Shown: positions 51,873 through 61,394 of the stretch, in pieces
Position numbering within the stretch: the first letter of the stretch is position 1
Layout: each line of letters begins with the position of its first letter
DNA from: Chelativorans sp. AA-79
Lineage (GTDB): Bacteria > Pseudomonadota > Alphaproteobacteria > Rhizobiales > Rhizobiaceae
NCBI RefSeq assembly: GCF_029457495.1
Contig: NZ_CP120361.1
Coordinates: 3,550,001 to 3,614,000, forward strand
Direction: 5' to 3'
Length of the DNA: 64,000 bases
Made by a program: the position numbers and the translations under genes
The notes under the pieces: generated by a model
The model's input: only the letters and a program-made list of their open reading frames with translations
Told to the model about the DNA's origin: nothing
Databases searched by the model: none

Positions 51873-53109
51873 CGGCTTTCCCGAGCAGGTCCTCGCGCGA
51901 AAGCGTGAAATCCGAAGCGACCCACATTTCCTCGAGTTCGGTGAGCTTCGCGCCGAGCGCCTCCCCCGGTTCGAAGCCGAGTTGCAGGAGATCCTTCCCG
52001 CGGACGGGGAAGACCGGCCTTTGCCAGCGCGCGGCAATGTCGAGCAACCGCTGATACCCCGCAGTTTCGATGAGCGCCTTGTCGTCCTCGACGGCGCGAG
52101 CCCGCGCAGAGGAGAGGCCCAGCTGCAGGCGCCAGGCAACGCCCTGCGGATCGCTCCGGTAGAGGAGCTTCGAGAATTCCGCTTCCTTGAGCGCGGGGTC
52201 CGGTCGCGGGGCCTCCGCCCAGGAGACGAGAGCCGCCGTTTCCGCCTTCGAGAGGCGCAGACGCTCCCCGAGCTTTTCCAGACGCTCCGCATCCGGCGGG
52301 ACCATTGAGGCGAGCCTGAGCAGCGGCTGCACGGGCCAGCCGAGCCCGCGCTCGGTTTCGACGAGCGAATGGATGGCGTCAATGCCCCATTTCTCCGTTT
52401 CCGGCAGCACCTCCGTCAGCACGCCGGTCTGGCGCATCCAGAGCAGCGCGCGGGATGGATCCGGAGCGCCGAGGAGCTTTCTCAGCTCTGTCCAGACCCG
52501 CTCGGCGGAGAGGCCGGAGAGCCGGTCCTTCAGCCGCGCACAGGCCTTCAGCCCCTCCGCGTCCGGACGTCCGGACCCGTACCAGGCGAAGAAGCGGAAG
52601 AAACGCAGGATGCGCAGATAGTCTTCGCGGATACGCGTCTCCGCCTCGCCGATGAAGCGCAATGTGCGCGTTTCGAGATCCGCGAGCCCGCCGACCAGAT
52701 CGACCACCCGGCCGTCGGCTTCCGCGTAGAGCGCGTTGATGGTGAAGTCGCGCCGCTGCGCATCCGCCTTCCAGTCGCGCCCGAAGACCACGCGGGCATG
52801 CCGCCCGAAGGTCTCGACATCGGCACGCAGCGTCGTCACCTCGAACGGGATACCCTTGGCAATGACGGTGACCGTGCCGTGGTCGTAGCCGGTGGGCACC
52901 ACCTTGAAGCCCGCCGCCTCCGCCCTTCGGATCGTCTCGTCCGGCACGGTGGTGGTGGCGATGTCGATGTCGGTCACCGGCTGGCCGAGCAGCGCGTTGC
53001 GCACCGCCCCGCCGGCGATGCGGGCCTCCTCCCCCCCATCGTTGAGGACGGCGAGCAGGGCCTGCAGGCCCCGCTGCTCGAGCCAGGGCGAACCAGCGAT
53101 CGTGTTCAT
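51859..53109 (-). CDS. cca: CCA tRNA nucleotidyltransferase
   Basis: The enzyme adds or repairs the 3' CCA of tRNAs. The 416-residue product has the class II nucleotidyltransferase head with GGAVRNALLGQPVTDIDIAT (33-52, catalytic Asp pair), the RRDFTINALYAEADG motif, and a helical body with FIGEAETRIREDYLRILRFF as the conserved tRNA-binding region. In species encoding CCA in tRNA genes the enzyme mostly repairs ends. It overlaps the NudL gene by 4 bp. Confidence 0.95.
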   Translation of the reverse strand: MNTIAGSPWLEQRGLQALLAVLNDGGEEARIAGGAVRNALLGQPVTDIDIATTTVPDETIRRAEAAGFKVVPTGYDHGTVTVIAKGIPFEVTTLRADVETFGRHARVVFGRDWKADAQRRDFTINALYAEADGRVVDLVGGLADLETRTLRFIGEAETRIREDYLRILRFFRFFAWYGSGRPDAEGLKACARLKDRLSGLSAERVWTELRKLLGAPDPSRALLWMRQTGVLTEVLPETEKWGIDAIHSLVETERGLGWPVQPLLRLASMVPPDAERLEKLGERLRLSKAETAALVSWAEAPRPDPALKEAEFSKLLYRSDPQGVAWRLQLGLSSARARAVEDDKALIETAGYQRLLDIAARWQRPVFPVRGKDLLQLGFEPGEALGAKLTELEEMWVASDFTLSREDLLGKAEGRP

Positions 53110-53741
53110 CGGGCATAGAGCCTTTCATAGAGCATATGCAGGATGCCGGCGGTTATTCCCCATATGAAGCGTTCGCCGTAAGGCATCGTGTAGTAAAAAC
53201 GTTCCCTCTCCTGCCAGATGCGGCTTTCGCGCCGGTGATTGGCCGGATCCATGAGGAAGGAAAGCGGCACCTCGAAGGCGTCCTCCACTTCGTCGGCGTT
53301 GAGTACCAGCGCGAAGCCGGGCCGCACGACCGAGAGGACCGGGCGGATGCGGTAGCCGCTGCCGGTCACATAGTCGGGCATGCGGCCGACCACCTCCACC
53401 AGCGAGGGTTCGAGGCCGATCTCCTCCTCTGCCTCCCGCAGCGCCGCAAATTCCGGGGAGGTGTCGGTGGGGTCTATGCGCCCGCCGGGAAAGGCGATCT
53501 GGCCTGAATGGCTGCGCAGCCGGGGAGATCGCTCGGTGAGGATGACCGTGGCACCTTCCGCGTGATCGACGACGGGGACGAGCACGGCCGCATCATGCAG
53601 CCCCTCGTGCAGGAAAAGTTGTTTCAGATCCGGGTTGAGGCGGTGGTCGCCGTAGAGATCGGCAACGATACCGGCGTCCTGTGCGGCGGCACGTCGGCGG
53701 AAATCCGCGGCGGAGAAATGTGTGACGTCCCGCGTGCTCAT
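53106..53741 (-). CDS. CoA pyrophosphatase, NudL-type NUDIX hydrolase
   Basis: The 211-residue product has the NUDIX box in GGRIDPTDTSPEFAALREAE followed by EEIGLEP, preceded by the NudL signature LRSHSGQIAFPGG. NudL enzymes hydrolyse CoA and its derivatives to phosphopantetheine and adenosine 3',5'-bisphosphate. It lies between DUF1285 and cca with 4-bp overlaps on both sides, a fixed order in rhizobia. Confidence 0.92.
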   Translation of the reverse strand: MSTRDVTHFSAADFRRRAAAQDAGIVADLYGDHRLNPDLKQLFLHEGLHDAAVLVPVVDHAEGATVILTERSPRLRSHSGQIAFPGGRIDPTDTSPEFAALREAEEEIGLEPSLVEVVGRMPDYVTGSGYRIRPVLSVVRPGFALVLNADEVEDAFEVPLSFLMDPANHRRESRIWQERERFYYTMPYGERFIWGITAGILHMLYERLYAR

Positions 53742-54415
53742 ATGCCCGAATGCTCCAGCTTCTCCATGGGCATGACAGGAAAGACAGCCCCCTTCGAGCG
53801 CACCGCGAACATCGGGCGGCCGCCGACCTCCACCTCCTCCCCGAGGTCGACAAGCTCATACATCACTGACCTCGCTACAAGCGCCTCGAGCCGCCCGCGC
53901 ACGAGGATGTAAGGCTTCACTCCGCCGGTCGCCGGCTCCTCCTCGAAACGGATCGGATGGTCCGGCCCGGCCTCCACCACGTCGCCCACATTGGTGCGGA
54001 AGGTGAGCACCCGCGCCTCGCCCTCCCCCGTGACGGCCATCTCGACCGCGATGAAAGGCGCATCCTCCACGCGGATGCCGACTTTTTCCACCGGCGTGAC
54101 GAGGTAGGCCTTGCCGTCCTCATCTTTGCGCAGGACCGAGGAGAAGAGCTGGACGAGCGGCATACGGCCGATCGGAGTGCCGAGATAGAACCACGTACCG
54201 TCAGCCCTGATCTCCATGTCGAGATCGCCGCAAAAGGGCGGATTCCAGCGCTCCACCGGGGCCGCGCCCTTCCCCGCGCGCGCCGCGCGCGAGACCAGCG
54301 CGGAGAGCGACGCCGCATCGGCGGCTTTCGCAAGGTCCCCGCTGCCCGTCCTGCCGTGGGTGTTTTCTCTGGCCATGGTCACGAAATAGTCACTGTTGTC
54401 CGGCTTGTCAGCCAT
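53738..54415 (-). CDS. DUF1285 family protein
   Basis: The 225-residue product matches DUF1285: RWNPPFCGDLDMEIRADGTW, FYLGTPIGRMPLVQLFSSVL, LVTPVEKVGIRVEDAPFIAV and the ending with KGAVFPVMPMEKLE. This is a cytoplasmic beta-rich fold of unknown function. It leads the operon DUF1285-NudL-cca and is divergent from moxR, which is the conserved order in Hyphomicrobiales. Confidence 0.92.
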   Translation of the reverse strand: MADKPDNSDYFVTMARENTHGRTGSGDLAKAADAASLSALVSRAARAGKGAAPVERWNPPFCGDLDMEIRADGTWFYLGTPIGRMPLVQLFSSVLRKDEDGKAYLVTPVEKVGIRVEDAPFIAVEMAVTGEGEARVLTFRTNVGDVVEAGPDHPIRFEEEPATGGVKPYILVRGRLEALVARSVMYELVDLGEEVEVGGRPMFAVRSKGAVFPVMPMEKLEHSGI

Positions 54416-54513
54416 GCGGACTCATCTAAGTTCGTAGCGATGCGGCACGCTGCGATTCAAGTGCTCTATATCGCAATGGTTGCCGCTCCGGCAAAGCGCG
54501 AGGACAACGCCGC

Positions 54514-55530
54514 ATGAGCATCGTCGCCAGGGACAAGACAGGCCAAGAGCCCGCAAGCGAAAACGAGATGATAGCGCAGGCCGAGGCCGCGCTCGCCGAC
54601 ATAGCCCGGATCCGCGAGGGTGTTGGCCGCGTGATCTTCGGCCAGGAAGCCGTGGTGGAACGTGCCCTGGTGGCGCTTCTGGCCGGCGGCCATGCGCTGC
54701 TTGTCGGTGTGCCGGGCCTTGCCAAGACGAAGCTGGTGGAGACCCTGGGCGTCGTGCTCGGCCTCGATGCGCGCCGCATCCAGTTCACGCCGGACCTGAT
54801 GCCGTCGGACATCCTGGGTTCCGAGGTGATGGACCAGGACGAGAAGGGCCGCCGCTCCTTTCGCTTCCTGCCCGGCCCGATCTTCGCGCAACTCCTGATG
54901 GCGGACGAGATCAACCGCGCGAGCCCGCGCACCCAGTCCGCACTGCTCCAGTCCATGCAGGAATACCACGTCACGGTGGCCGGTCAGCGCTACGACCTCC
55001 CCGCGCCGTTCCACGTGCTGGCGACGCAGAACCCGCTGGAGCAGGAAGGCACCTATCCGCTGCCGGAGGCGCAGCTCGACCGCTTCCTGATGCAGATCGA
55101 CATCCTCTATCCGGAACTCGATGCCGAACGGCGCATTCTCCTGGAGACGACGGGCGTGGAGGAAGCCCGCCCGTCGAATGTGCTCACGCCGGAGCGGCTC
55201 AAGGAGATCCAGATGCTCATCCGCCGCATGCCCGTGCCTGAAAGCGTTGTGGAGGCGATCCTGGCGCTGGTGCGCTCTGCCCGCCCGGGCGTTGGCCATC
55301 CGGAGACCGACCGCCATGTGAGCTGGGGCCCCGGCCCGCGCGCGAGCCAGGCGCTGACGCTCTGCGCCCGCGCCCGCGCCCTGTATGAGGGCCGGCTGGC
55401 ACCTTCGGTCGACGATGTCCGCGCGCTCGCCGAACCGGTGCTGCAGCATCGCATGGCGCTCACCTTCGCCGCCCGTGCGGAGGGCATGACCGTGCGCGAC
55501 GTGATCGCCCGGCTCGTGAAGACGCTCTGA
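54514..55530 (+). CDS. MoxR-family AAA+ ATPase
   Basis: The 338-residue product is an AAA+ ATPase with Walker A GVPGLAKTK (65-73), Walker B LLMADEINRASPRTQSALLQ and sensor residues in LATQNPLEQEGTYPLPEAQL. MoxR proteins act as chaperones for assembling or activating metal-containing or envelope complexes, working with a vWA-domain partner. Here the next gene encodes such a partner (DUF58), 14 bp downstream. The start is ATG 54514. Confidence 0.94.
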   Translation: MSIVARDKTGQEPASENEMIAQAEAALADIARIREGVGRVIFGQEAVVERALVALLAGGHALLVGVPGLAKTKLVETLGVVLGLDARRIQFTPDLMPSDILGSEVMDQDEKGRRSFRFLPGPIFAQLLMADEINRASPRTQSALLQSMQEYHVTVAGQRYDLPAPFHVLATQNPLEQEGTYPLPEAQLDRFLMQIDILYPELDAERRILLETTGVEEARPSNVLTPERLKEIQMLIRRMPVPESVVEAILALVRSARPGVGHPETDRHVSWGPGPRASQALTLCARARALYEGRLAPSVDDVRALAEPVLQHRMALTFAARAEGMTVRDVIARLVKTL

Positions 55531-55544
55531 GACTGCGAGGCCGA

Positions 55545-56450
55545 ATGGCGAGAATTGGCGAAGTCACCGCTCCCGTCACGACGCAGGATGCGCTCGTGCG
55601 TGCGCGGACGCGGGCTTCGTTGGTGCCCGATCTCCTCGTGCAGGCCCGCCGCATCGTCGGCAATGTGATCGCCGGCTGGCATGGCCGGCGGCGGCGCGGC
55701 ATCGGCGAGAATTTCTGGCAGTTCCGCCCCTATGTGGAGGGTGAGGCCCTGTCGCAGATCGACTGGCGCCGCTCCGCCCGCGACGATCATCTCTACCTGC
55801 GCGACCGTGAATGGGAGGCCGCGCACACGGTATGGCTCTGGGCGGACCAGTCCCCTTCCATGCTCTACCGCTCCACGCTGGCCGAAGTGTCGAAGGAATC
55901 GCGCGCGCTGGTGCTGGCCCTGGCGCTTGCCGAACTTCTGTCGCGCAGCGGCGAGCGCATCGCCTGGCCGGGCCTGACCGATCCCTTCGCCGCGCGCAAC
56001 GGGGCCGAGCGGCTGGCGCAGTATGTGGCCCATGCGGAACCAGGCGCCGGCCGCCCCGATCTCTCGCAGGTGCGCCGCTTTTCCGACGTGGTGATCGCGA
56101 GCGACTTCCTCGATCCGCCGGAAGAGACGATGCGGTGGCTCGACACGCTTGCGCGCTCGGGCGCGCGGGCGCATCTGATCGAGGTCGCGGATCCGGCGGA
56201 AGAGAATTTCCCCTATGCCGGACGCACGGAGTTCCGCGATCCGGAAACGGGCGAGAAGCTCACTTTCGGCCGCGCCGAGACGCTCGGCGAAGACTATCGC
56301 CGGCTTTACCTGGCCCGCCGGGAGACCTTGGATGGCTGGTGCAAGAAGCTCGGCTGGAGCTACACCGTCAACCACACCGACCGGCTGGCCTCCGAAGCCC
56401 TCATCCGCGTACACACGGCGATGACGGCCGAAATGGACGCCGGCCGATGA
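55545..56450 (+). CDS. DUF58 protein, MoxR partner
   Basis: The 301-residue product is a DUF58 protein. GENFWQFRPYVEGEALSQID, WRRSARDDHLYLRDRE and WLWADQSPSMLYRS form the usual core, the latter resembling a vWA metal site. DUF58 proteins are cytoplasmic or peripheral partners of MoxR ATPases in aerotolerance-type (Bat) operons. The next gene begins in a 4-bp overlap (ATGA), so the operon is tightly coupled. Confidence 0.92.
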   Translation: MARIGEVTAPVTTQDALVRARTRASLVPDLLVQARRIVGNVIAGWHGRRRRGIGENFWQFRPYVEGEALSQIDWRRSARDDHLYLRDREWEAAHTVWLWADQSPSMLYRSTLAEVSKESRALVLALALAELLSRSGERIAWPGLTDPFAARNGAERLAQYVAHAEPGAGRPDLSQVRRFSDVVIASDFLDPPEETMRWLDTLARSGARAHLIEVADPAEENFPYAGRTEFRDPETGEKLTFGRAETLGEDYRRLYLARRETLDGWCKKLGWSYTVNHTDRLASEALIRVHTAMTAEMDAGR

Positions 56451-59278
56451 ATTTTCTGCCGCTCTCCTTCGGCGCGCCGATGGTCCTTTGGGGGCTCCTC
56501 GCCCTGCCGGTGATCTGGTGGCTGTTGAGGCTCACCCCGCCGCGCCCGCAGCAGGAGACGTTTCCGCCGCTCGCCATCCTGGCCCGCATCGTCAGGCGCG
56601 AGGAGACGCCGCACAAGAGCCCCTGGTGGCTGACCCTGCTGCGGCTGGCGCTTGCCGCGCTGGTGATCCTGGCGCTCGCCGATCCGGTGTTCAATCCGCG
56701 CGAGAGGATGGCCGTGGGCGGACAGGGGCTCGCCGTGGCACTCGACAATGGGTGGGCGGCCGCGCCCGATTGGGACCGGCGCGTCGCGACGGCCGCCCGC
56801 CTGATCACGGATGCGCGCGCGGAAGGCACGCCCGTCGTGCTGGCCTTGACCGCGGAAGAGCCCGCGCAGGATATCGGGCCCTTCGACCCCGACACCGCGC
56901 TGGAGCGGCTGAACGCCGCCGAGCCGCGTCCGGTGCCGCCGGACCGGCCGGCGATCTACGGCCGCGTGGCGGAGGCACTCGGGGAGATGCCGGGCGCGAC
57001 GCTGGCGCTCTTGACGGACGGGCTGGCGGCCGAAGGCGACGAGGCGGCGTTTCAGAACCTCTTCTCGGCCGGACCCTCCGACGTGCTGTGGATCGGGCCG
57101 AACGACCTTGCCACGGTCGCGCTCACCGCCAGCGCAAACGAGCCCGAGCGCTTCACGGTGACGGCGGTGCGCCCCGCGGGCGACACGGGGCCGCGGCAGG
57201 TGACCGCCTATGCCTCCGACGAGCAGGGCCGGCGCATCGCCGAGACCCTGATCGGTTTCGGACCGGGAGAGACCGAGGCGACGGGCGAGATGCGCGTTCC
57301 CTTCGAACTGCGCAACGACTTCACCTCGATCGGCCTCGACGGCGAGAACCATGCGGGCGCGCTCAGGCTCCTCGACGAGAACGCCCGCCGCCGCCGGGTC
57401 GGGCTGCTCGCGCAGACCGAAGCGGACGAGGCGCAGCCGCTGCTTTCGTCGCTCTACTACATCCGACGCGCGCTCGGCCCCTATGCGGACCTCATCGAGC
57501 CTTCGAGCCAGGAACTGACGGAAGCCGTGCCGCAGCTCCTGGAGCAGCGGCCAGCCGCCATCATCATGGCCGATATCGGCACACTGCCGGATTCGGTCCG
57601 CGGGCGCCTCGTCGAATGGATGGAAGGCGGCGGCACGCTGATCCGCTTCGCGGGCCCGCGGCTCGCAGCGGCCGAAGAGGACGAGGAGCTTCTGCCGGTG
57701 CGCCTGCGCACGGGCGAGCGCTCGCTTGGCGGCACCCTCTCCTGGTCGGAGCCACAGCCGGTGACCGAGTTCCCCGCCGGCGGCCCGTTCTCCGATCTGG
57801 CACCGCCCCGCGACGTGATGGTGAACCGCCAGGTGCTGGCCGAGCCGTCGGCCGACATCGTCGAGCGCACCTGGGCCAATCTCGCCGACGGCACACCGCT
57901 GGTGACCAGCGCGCCGCGCGGCGACGGGCGGGTGATCCTCTTCCATGTGACGCCGGAGGCGACCTGGTCGAGCCTGCCGATCTCCGGCACATTCGTGGAG
58001 ATGCTGCGGCGCATCGTGCAGCTTTCGCGCAACCAGGGGAGCATCGCGGCCGGTGCCGACGGGCCCGGCGGACAGCTTGCGCCCTATCGCCTGATCTCCG
58101 CCACAGGCGCCCTCGTGCCGCCCAGCCCCGAGGCCGAGCCGCTCAATCCGGGCGAAGAGACGCCGGTGACGCTCGCCCATCCGCCGGGCTTCTACGGCTC
58201 CGAGGAAGGCGTGGTGGCGCACAATCTGCTCGCACCGGGCACGGCGCTCGCCGCCCTTGCCCGGCCCGCTGCCCCCGTGGCCATGAGCGAGTCGAGCTAC
58301 GCTTTCGACACCTCGCGGCCGCTCAAGGGGCCGCTCATGGCGGCAGCCCTCGCGCTGCTGGCCATCGACACGCTCGCCGTGTTGTGGCTGGGCGGCCTTC
58401 TCCAGCGCCGGCCCGGCCGCGCTCGGACGGCGGCGAAAGCCTCCGCGATCCTCGCGGCGGTCGTCCTTCTCGGCCTGATGGCGCCGGATCGGGCATTGGC
58501 GCAGGCCGACGCGCCGCAACCCGGCGACCAGGACGCGATCGATGCGATCTCGGCCACGCGCATCGCCTATGTGGTGACCGGCGTCTCCTCCGTGGACGCG
58601 GTGAGCCGCGCAGGCATCCTCGGCCTCTCGCGCTTCCTGGCCGAAAAGACCGCGCTGGAGCCGGGCGATCCCGCGCCCGTGGACATCACCACGGACGAAT
58701 TGTCGTTCTATCCGCTGATCTACTGGCCGATCGACGCCGGCGCCCCCATGCCCTCCGAAGACGCGATCGCCCGCATCGACGCCTATATGCAGCAAGGCGG
58801 CACGGTGCTCTTCGACACGCGCGACCAATATGCAGCGGGCTTCGGTTCCTCCGGCTCGGTGAGCCCCGAGACGCAGCGCCTGCGCGACATCCTCTCCGGC
58901 CTCAACGTGCCGCCGCTGGAGCCCGTGCCGGAGGACCACGTGCTGACGAAGGCTTTCTACATCCTGCCGGAATTCCCCGGCCGCTACCGCGGCAGCGCAC
59001 TCTGGGTCGAGGCTTCGGCCAACGCCGAAAGCCGCGCCGACCGGCCTGTGCGGACCGGCGACGGCGTGACGCCGATCATGATCACCGGCAACGACCTTGC
59101 CGGCGCCTGGGCGATCGACGGCAGCGGCGGTCCGCTTCTGCCGACCGTTCCGGCCGATCCCATGCAGCGCATCCTGGCGCTGAGAGCCGGCGTCAACATC
59201 ATGATGTACATGCTCACCGGCAACTACAAGTCCGACCAGGTGCACGTGCCGGTGCTGCTCGAAAGGTTGGGACAGTAG
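56447..59278 (+). CDS. large BatA-like membrane protein with C-terminal DUF4159
   Basis: The 943-residue product begins with a BatA-type double membrane segment (PMVLWGLLALPVIWWLLRL and a second at about 60-80), has a long periplasmic region (about 90-620) with a glutamine-amidotransferase-like part (about 340-540), two hydrophobic segments (about 625-655 and 665-690, the second reading like an internal signal peptide up to RALAQA), and a C-terminal DUF4159 domain (about 700-940). It is probably an inner membrane anchor of the MoxR/DUF58 complex. The function is inferred from context only. Confidence 0.88.
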   Translation: MNFLPLSFGAPMVLWGLLALPVIWWLLRLTPPRPQQETFPPLAILARIVRREETPHKSPWWLTLLRLALAALVILALADPVFNPRERMAVGGQGLAVALDNGWAAAPDWDRRVATAARLITDARAEGTPVVLALTAEEPAQDIGPFDPDTALERLNAAEPRPVPPDRPAIYGRVAEALGEMPGATLALLTDGLAAEGDEAAFQNLFSAGPSDVLWIGPNDLATVALTASANEPERFTVTAVRPAGDTGPRQVTAYASDEQGRRIAETLIGFGPGETEATGEMRVPFELRNDFTSIGLDGENHAGALRLLDENARRRRVGLLAQTEADEAQPLLSSLYYIRRALGPYADLIEPSSQELTEAVPQLLEQRPAAIIMADIGTLPDSVRGRLVEWMEGGGTLIRFAGPRLAAAEEDEELLPVRLRTGERSLGGTLSWSEPQPVTEFPAGGPFSDLAPPRDVMVNRQVLAEPSADIVERTWANLADGTPLVTSAPRGDGRVILFHVTPEATWSSLPISGTFVEMLRRIVQLSRNQGSIAAGADGPGGQLAPYRLISATGALVPPSPEAEPLNPGEETPVTLAHPPGFYGSEEGVVAHNLLAPGTALAALARPAAPVAMSESSYAFDTSRPLKGPLMAAALALLAIDTLAVLWLGGLLQRRPGRARTAAKASAILAAVVLLGLMAPDRALAQADAPQPGDQDAIDAISATRIAYVVTGVSSVDAVSRAGILGLSRFLAEKTALEPGDPAPVDITTDELSFYPLIYWPIDAGAPMPSEDAIARIDAYMQQGGTVLFDTRDQYAAGFGSSGSVSPETQRLRDILSGLNVPPLEPVPEDHVLTKAFYILPEFPGRYRGSALWVEASANAESRADRPVRTGDGVTPIMITGNDLAGAWAIDGSGGPLLPTVPADPMQRILALRAGVNIMMYMLTGNYKSDQVHVPVLLERLGQ

Positions 59279-59279
59279 C

Positions 59280-61352
59280 ATGAACTGGTCCGTCAGCTTC
59301 GAGCCGCTTTTCTCCTGGCCCGTGCTTGCGGCGGTGCTCGTTCCGCTCGCGCTTCTGATGGTGCTGAGCCTTTTTCTCGGCCGGCGCGGCGCTCTGCTGC
59401 GGCTCGGCGCACTGGCCGCGCTGGCGCTGGCGCTCGCCAATCCCGTCCTGCTCGACGAGGAGCGCGAGCCGCTGAAGAGCGTGGTCGCCGTCGTGGTGGA
59501 CGAGAGCCAGAGCCAGGACATCGGCAACCGTGCCGAGACCACCCGGCAGGCGGCGGAAGCGCTGTCGCAGCGCCTGCAGGCCTTCGACCAGTTCGAAGTC
59601 CGCATGGTCGAGGCCGGTCGGGGCGCGGCCGCCGACGAGCGCACCGAGACGCGCCTCTTCGGTGCGCTTTCAGGCGCGCTGCGCGACGTGCCGCCCTCAC
59701 GCGTGGCCGGTTCCATCCTGATCACCGACGGCCAGGTGCACGACACGCCGGCCAACGCCTCCGGCCTCTCCGGGCCGCTTCATGCACTGGTCACGGGCGA
59801 CGAGGACGAGCGCGACCGGCGCATCCGTTTCGAGCGCGCGCCCCGCTTCGGCATCGTCGGCCAGCCGATGGAGATGACCTATCGCGTGCTCGATTCGGCT
59901 GAGGAGACCGGCGCCACGCAAGTGGAGGTCTACGTCAACGGCGAGCTGGCGCTGGTGGACCAGGCGCCGATCGGACAGGAGATCCCCCTGGAGATCACGC
60001 TGCCCACGGCCGGCCGCAACATCGTCGAGCTGCGCATCCCGGTCGAGGAAGGCGAGATCACCGACACCAACAACCGCGCTGTCGCGCTGGTCGACGGCAT
60101 CCGCGAGAACCTGCGCGTCCTGCTCGTTTCAGGCGAACCGCATTCTGGCGAGCGCACCTGGCGCAACCTCCTGAAGTCCGATGCGTCGGTCGACCTCGTG
60201 CACTTCACGATCCTGCGTCCACCGGAGAAGCAGGACGGCACGCCCATCAACGAGTTGTCGCTGATCGCCTTCCCCACGCGGGAGCTGTTCGTGGAGAAGA
60301 TCAACGATTTCGACCTGATCATCTTCGATCGTTACCAGCATCGCGACGTGCTGCCGATCCTCTATTACGACTACATCGCCGAATATGTGCAGAACGGCGG
60401 GGCGCTTCTCATCGCCGCGGGGCCGGAATTCGCCGGCGACCAGTCGATCGCGCGCACGCCGCTGATCGCGGCACTTCCGGCCCTTCCCACCGGCGAAGTG
60501 ATGGAGACGGGCTTCTATCCACGCCTCAGCGAGACCGGCAAGCGCCATCCGGTGACCCGCGCGCTCGACGGCTCGCAGGCCGAGCCGCCGCAGTGGAGCC
60601 GCTGGTTCCGCATCATCGGCATCGACCGTCCGGAGGGTCAGGCGGTGATGCAGGGGCCGGATGGGCGGCCGCTGCTCCTGCTTGCACGCGAGGGCGAAGG
60701 GCGCGTCGGCATGTTCCTCTCCGACCAGGGATGGCTCTGGGCACGCGGCTATCAGGGCGGTGGCCCCTATGTCTCGCTCTACCGGCGCATCGCCCACTGG
60801 CTGATGAAGGAGCCGGAGCTGGAAGAGGAGCGGCTGACAGCCGCCGGACGCGGCATGACGCTCGAAGTAACCCGCCAGACCATGGCCGACGAGGCCGGCC
60901 CGGCGACGGTGACCGCGCCATCAGGCGCGACCCGCGAAATGCCGCTGGTGGCCAGCGAACCCGGCCTCTTCGACGGCACGATGGAGGCGGACGAGATCGG
61001 GCTCTATCAGGTCCGCAACGGCGACTTGACCGCTCTTGCCCATGTGGGCCCGATCAACGCGCCGGAATTCGCCGACACCATATCCACCGAGGAAGTGTTG
61101 CGCCCCGTGGCCGAGGAAAGCGGCGGCAGCGTGCGCCGCCTCTCCGGCGGGATGACCGGCGTCAGCCTGCCCAACATCGTGCCCGTGCGCGCCAATGCCA
61201 GTGTGGCCGCCGGCCGCGACTGGATCGGCTTGCGGACCACCAATGACAGCGTGCTGAAGTCCGTCCGGCGCGTGCCGCTCTTCGCCGGCTTCCTAGGGCT
61301 CGGCCTCCTGCTGCTCGCCATCGGCGCGATGTGGTACCGCGAGGGGCGGTAA
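59280..61352 (+). CDS. large membrane protein, vWA/amidotransferase-like, of the MoxR operon
   Basis: The 690-residue product has two N-terminal membrane segments (about 10-32 and 38-58), a vWA-like start (VVAVVVDESQSQDIGNRAET), a long periplasmic region with IIFDRYQHRDVLPILYYDYI and GALLIAAGPEFAGD that resembles class I amidotransferase-like domains without a catalytic triad visible, and one C-terminal anchor (LFAGFLGLGLLLLAIGAMWY). It starts 1 bp after the DUF4159 stop and ends the four-gene operon. Confidence 0.86.
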   Translation: MNWSVSFEPLFSWPVLAAVLVPLALLMVLSLFLGRRGALLRLGALAALALALANPVLLDEEREPLKSVVAVVVDESQSQDIGNRAETTRQAAEALSQRLQAFDQFEVRMVEAGRGAAADERTETRLFGALSGALRDVPPSRVAGSILITDGQVHDTPANASGLSGPLHALVTGDEDERDRRIRFERAPRFGIVGQPMEMTYRVLDSAEETGATQVEVYVNGELALVDQAPIGQEIPLEITLPTAGRNIVELRIPVEEGEITDTNNRAVALVDGIRENLRVLLVSGEPHSGERTWRNLLKSDASVDLVHFTILRPPEKQDGTPINELSLIAFPTRELFVEKINDFDLIIFDRYQHRDVLPILYYDYIAEYVQNGGALLIAAGPEFAGDQSIARTPLIAALPALPTGEVMETGFYPRLSETGKRHPVTRALDGSQAEPPQWSRWFRIIGIDRPEGQAVMQGPDGRPLLLLAREGEGRVGMFLSDQGWLWARGYQGGGPYVSLYRRIAHWLMKEPELEEERLTAAGRGMTLEVTRQTMADEAGPATVTAPSGATREMPLVASEPGLFDGTMEADEIGLYQVRNGDLTALAHVGPINAPEFADTISTEEVLRPVAEESGGSVRRLSGGMTGVSLPNIVPVRANASVAAGRDWIGLRTTNDSVLKSVRRVPLFAGFLGLGLLLLAIGAMWYREGR

Positions 61353-61394
61353 TCTCCATATAGGCTTGGCCCACCGTAACACCGGCTTGTTTCA

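Noticed and set aside
56488..59283. Second plus-strand frame of 931 codons in the DUF4159 gene
   Set aside because: Its translation is Arg/Gly/Ala-rich without domains, while the 56447 frame has membrane segments and a DUF4159 domain.
56360..59755. Minus-strand open frame of 1131 codons opposite the DUF4159 gene
   Set aside because: It is the complement of the real gene. Long antisense frames are expected in DNA of this base composition.
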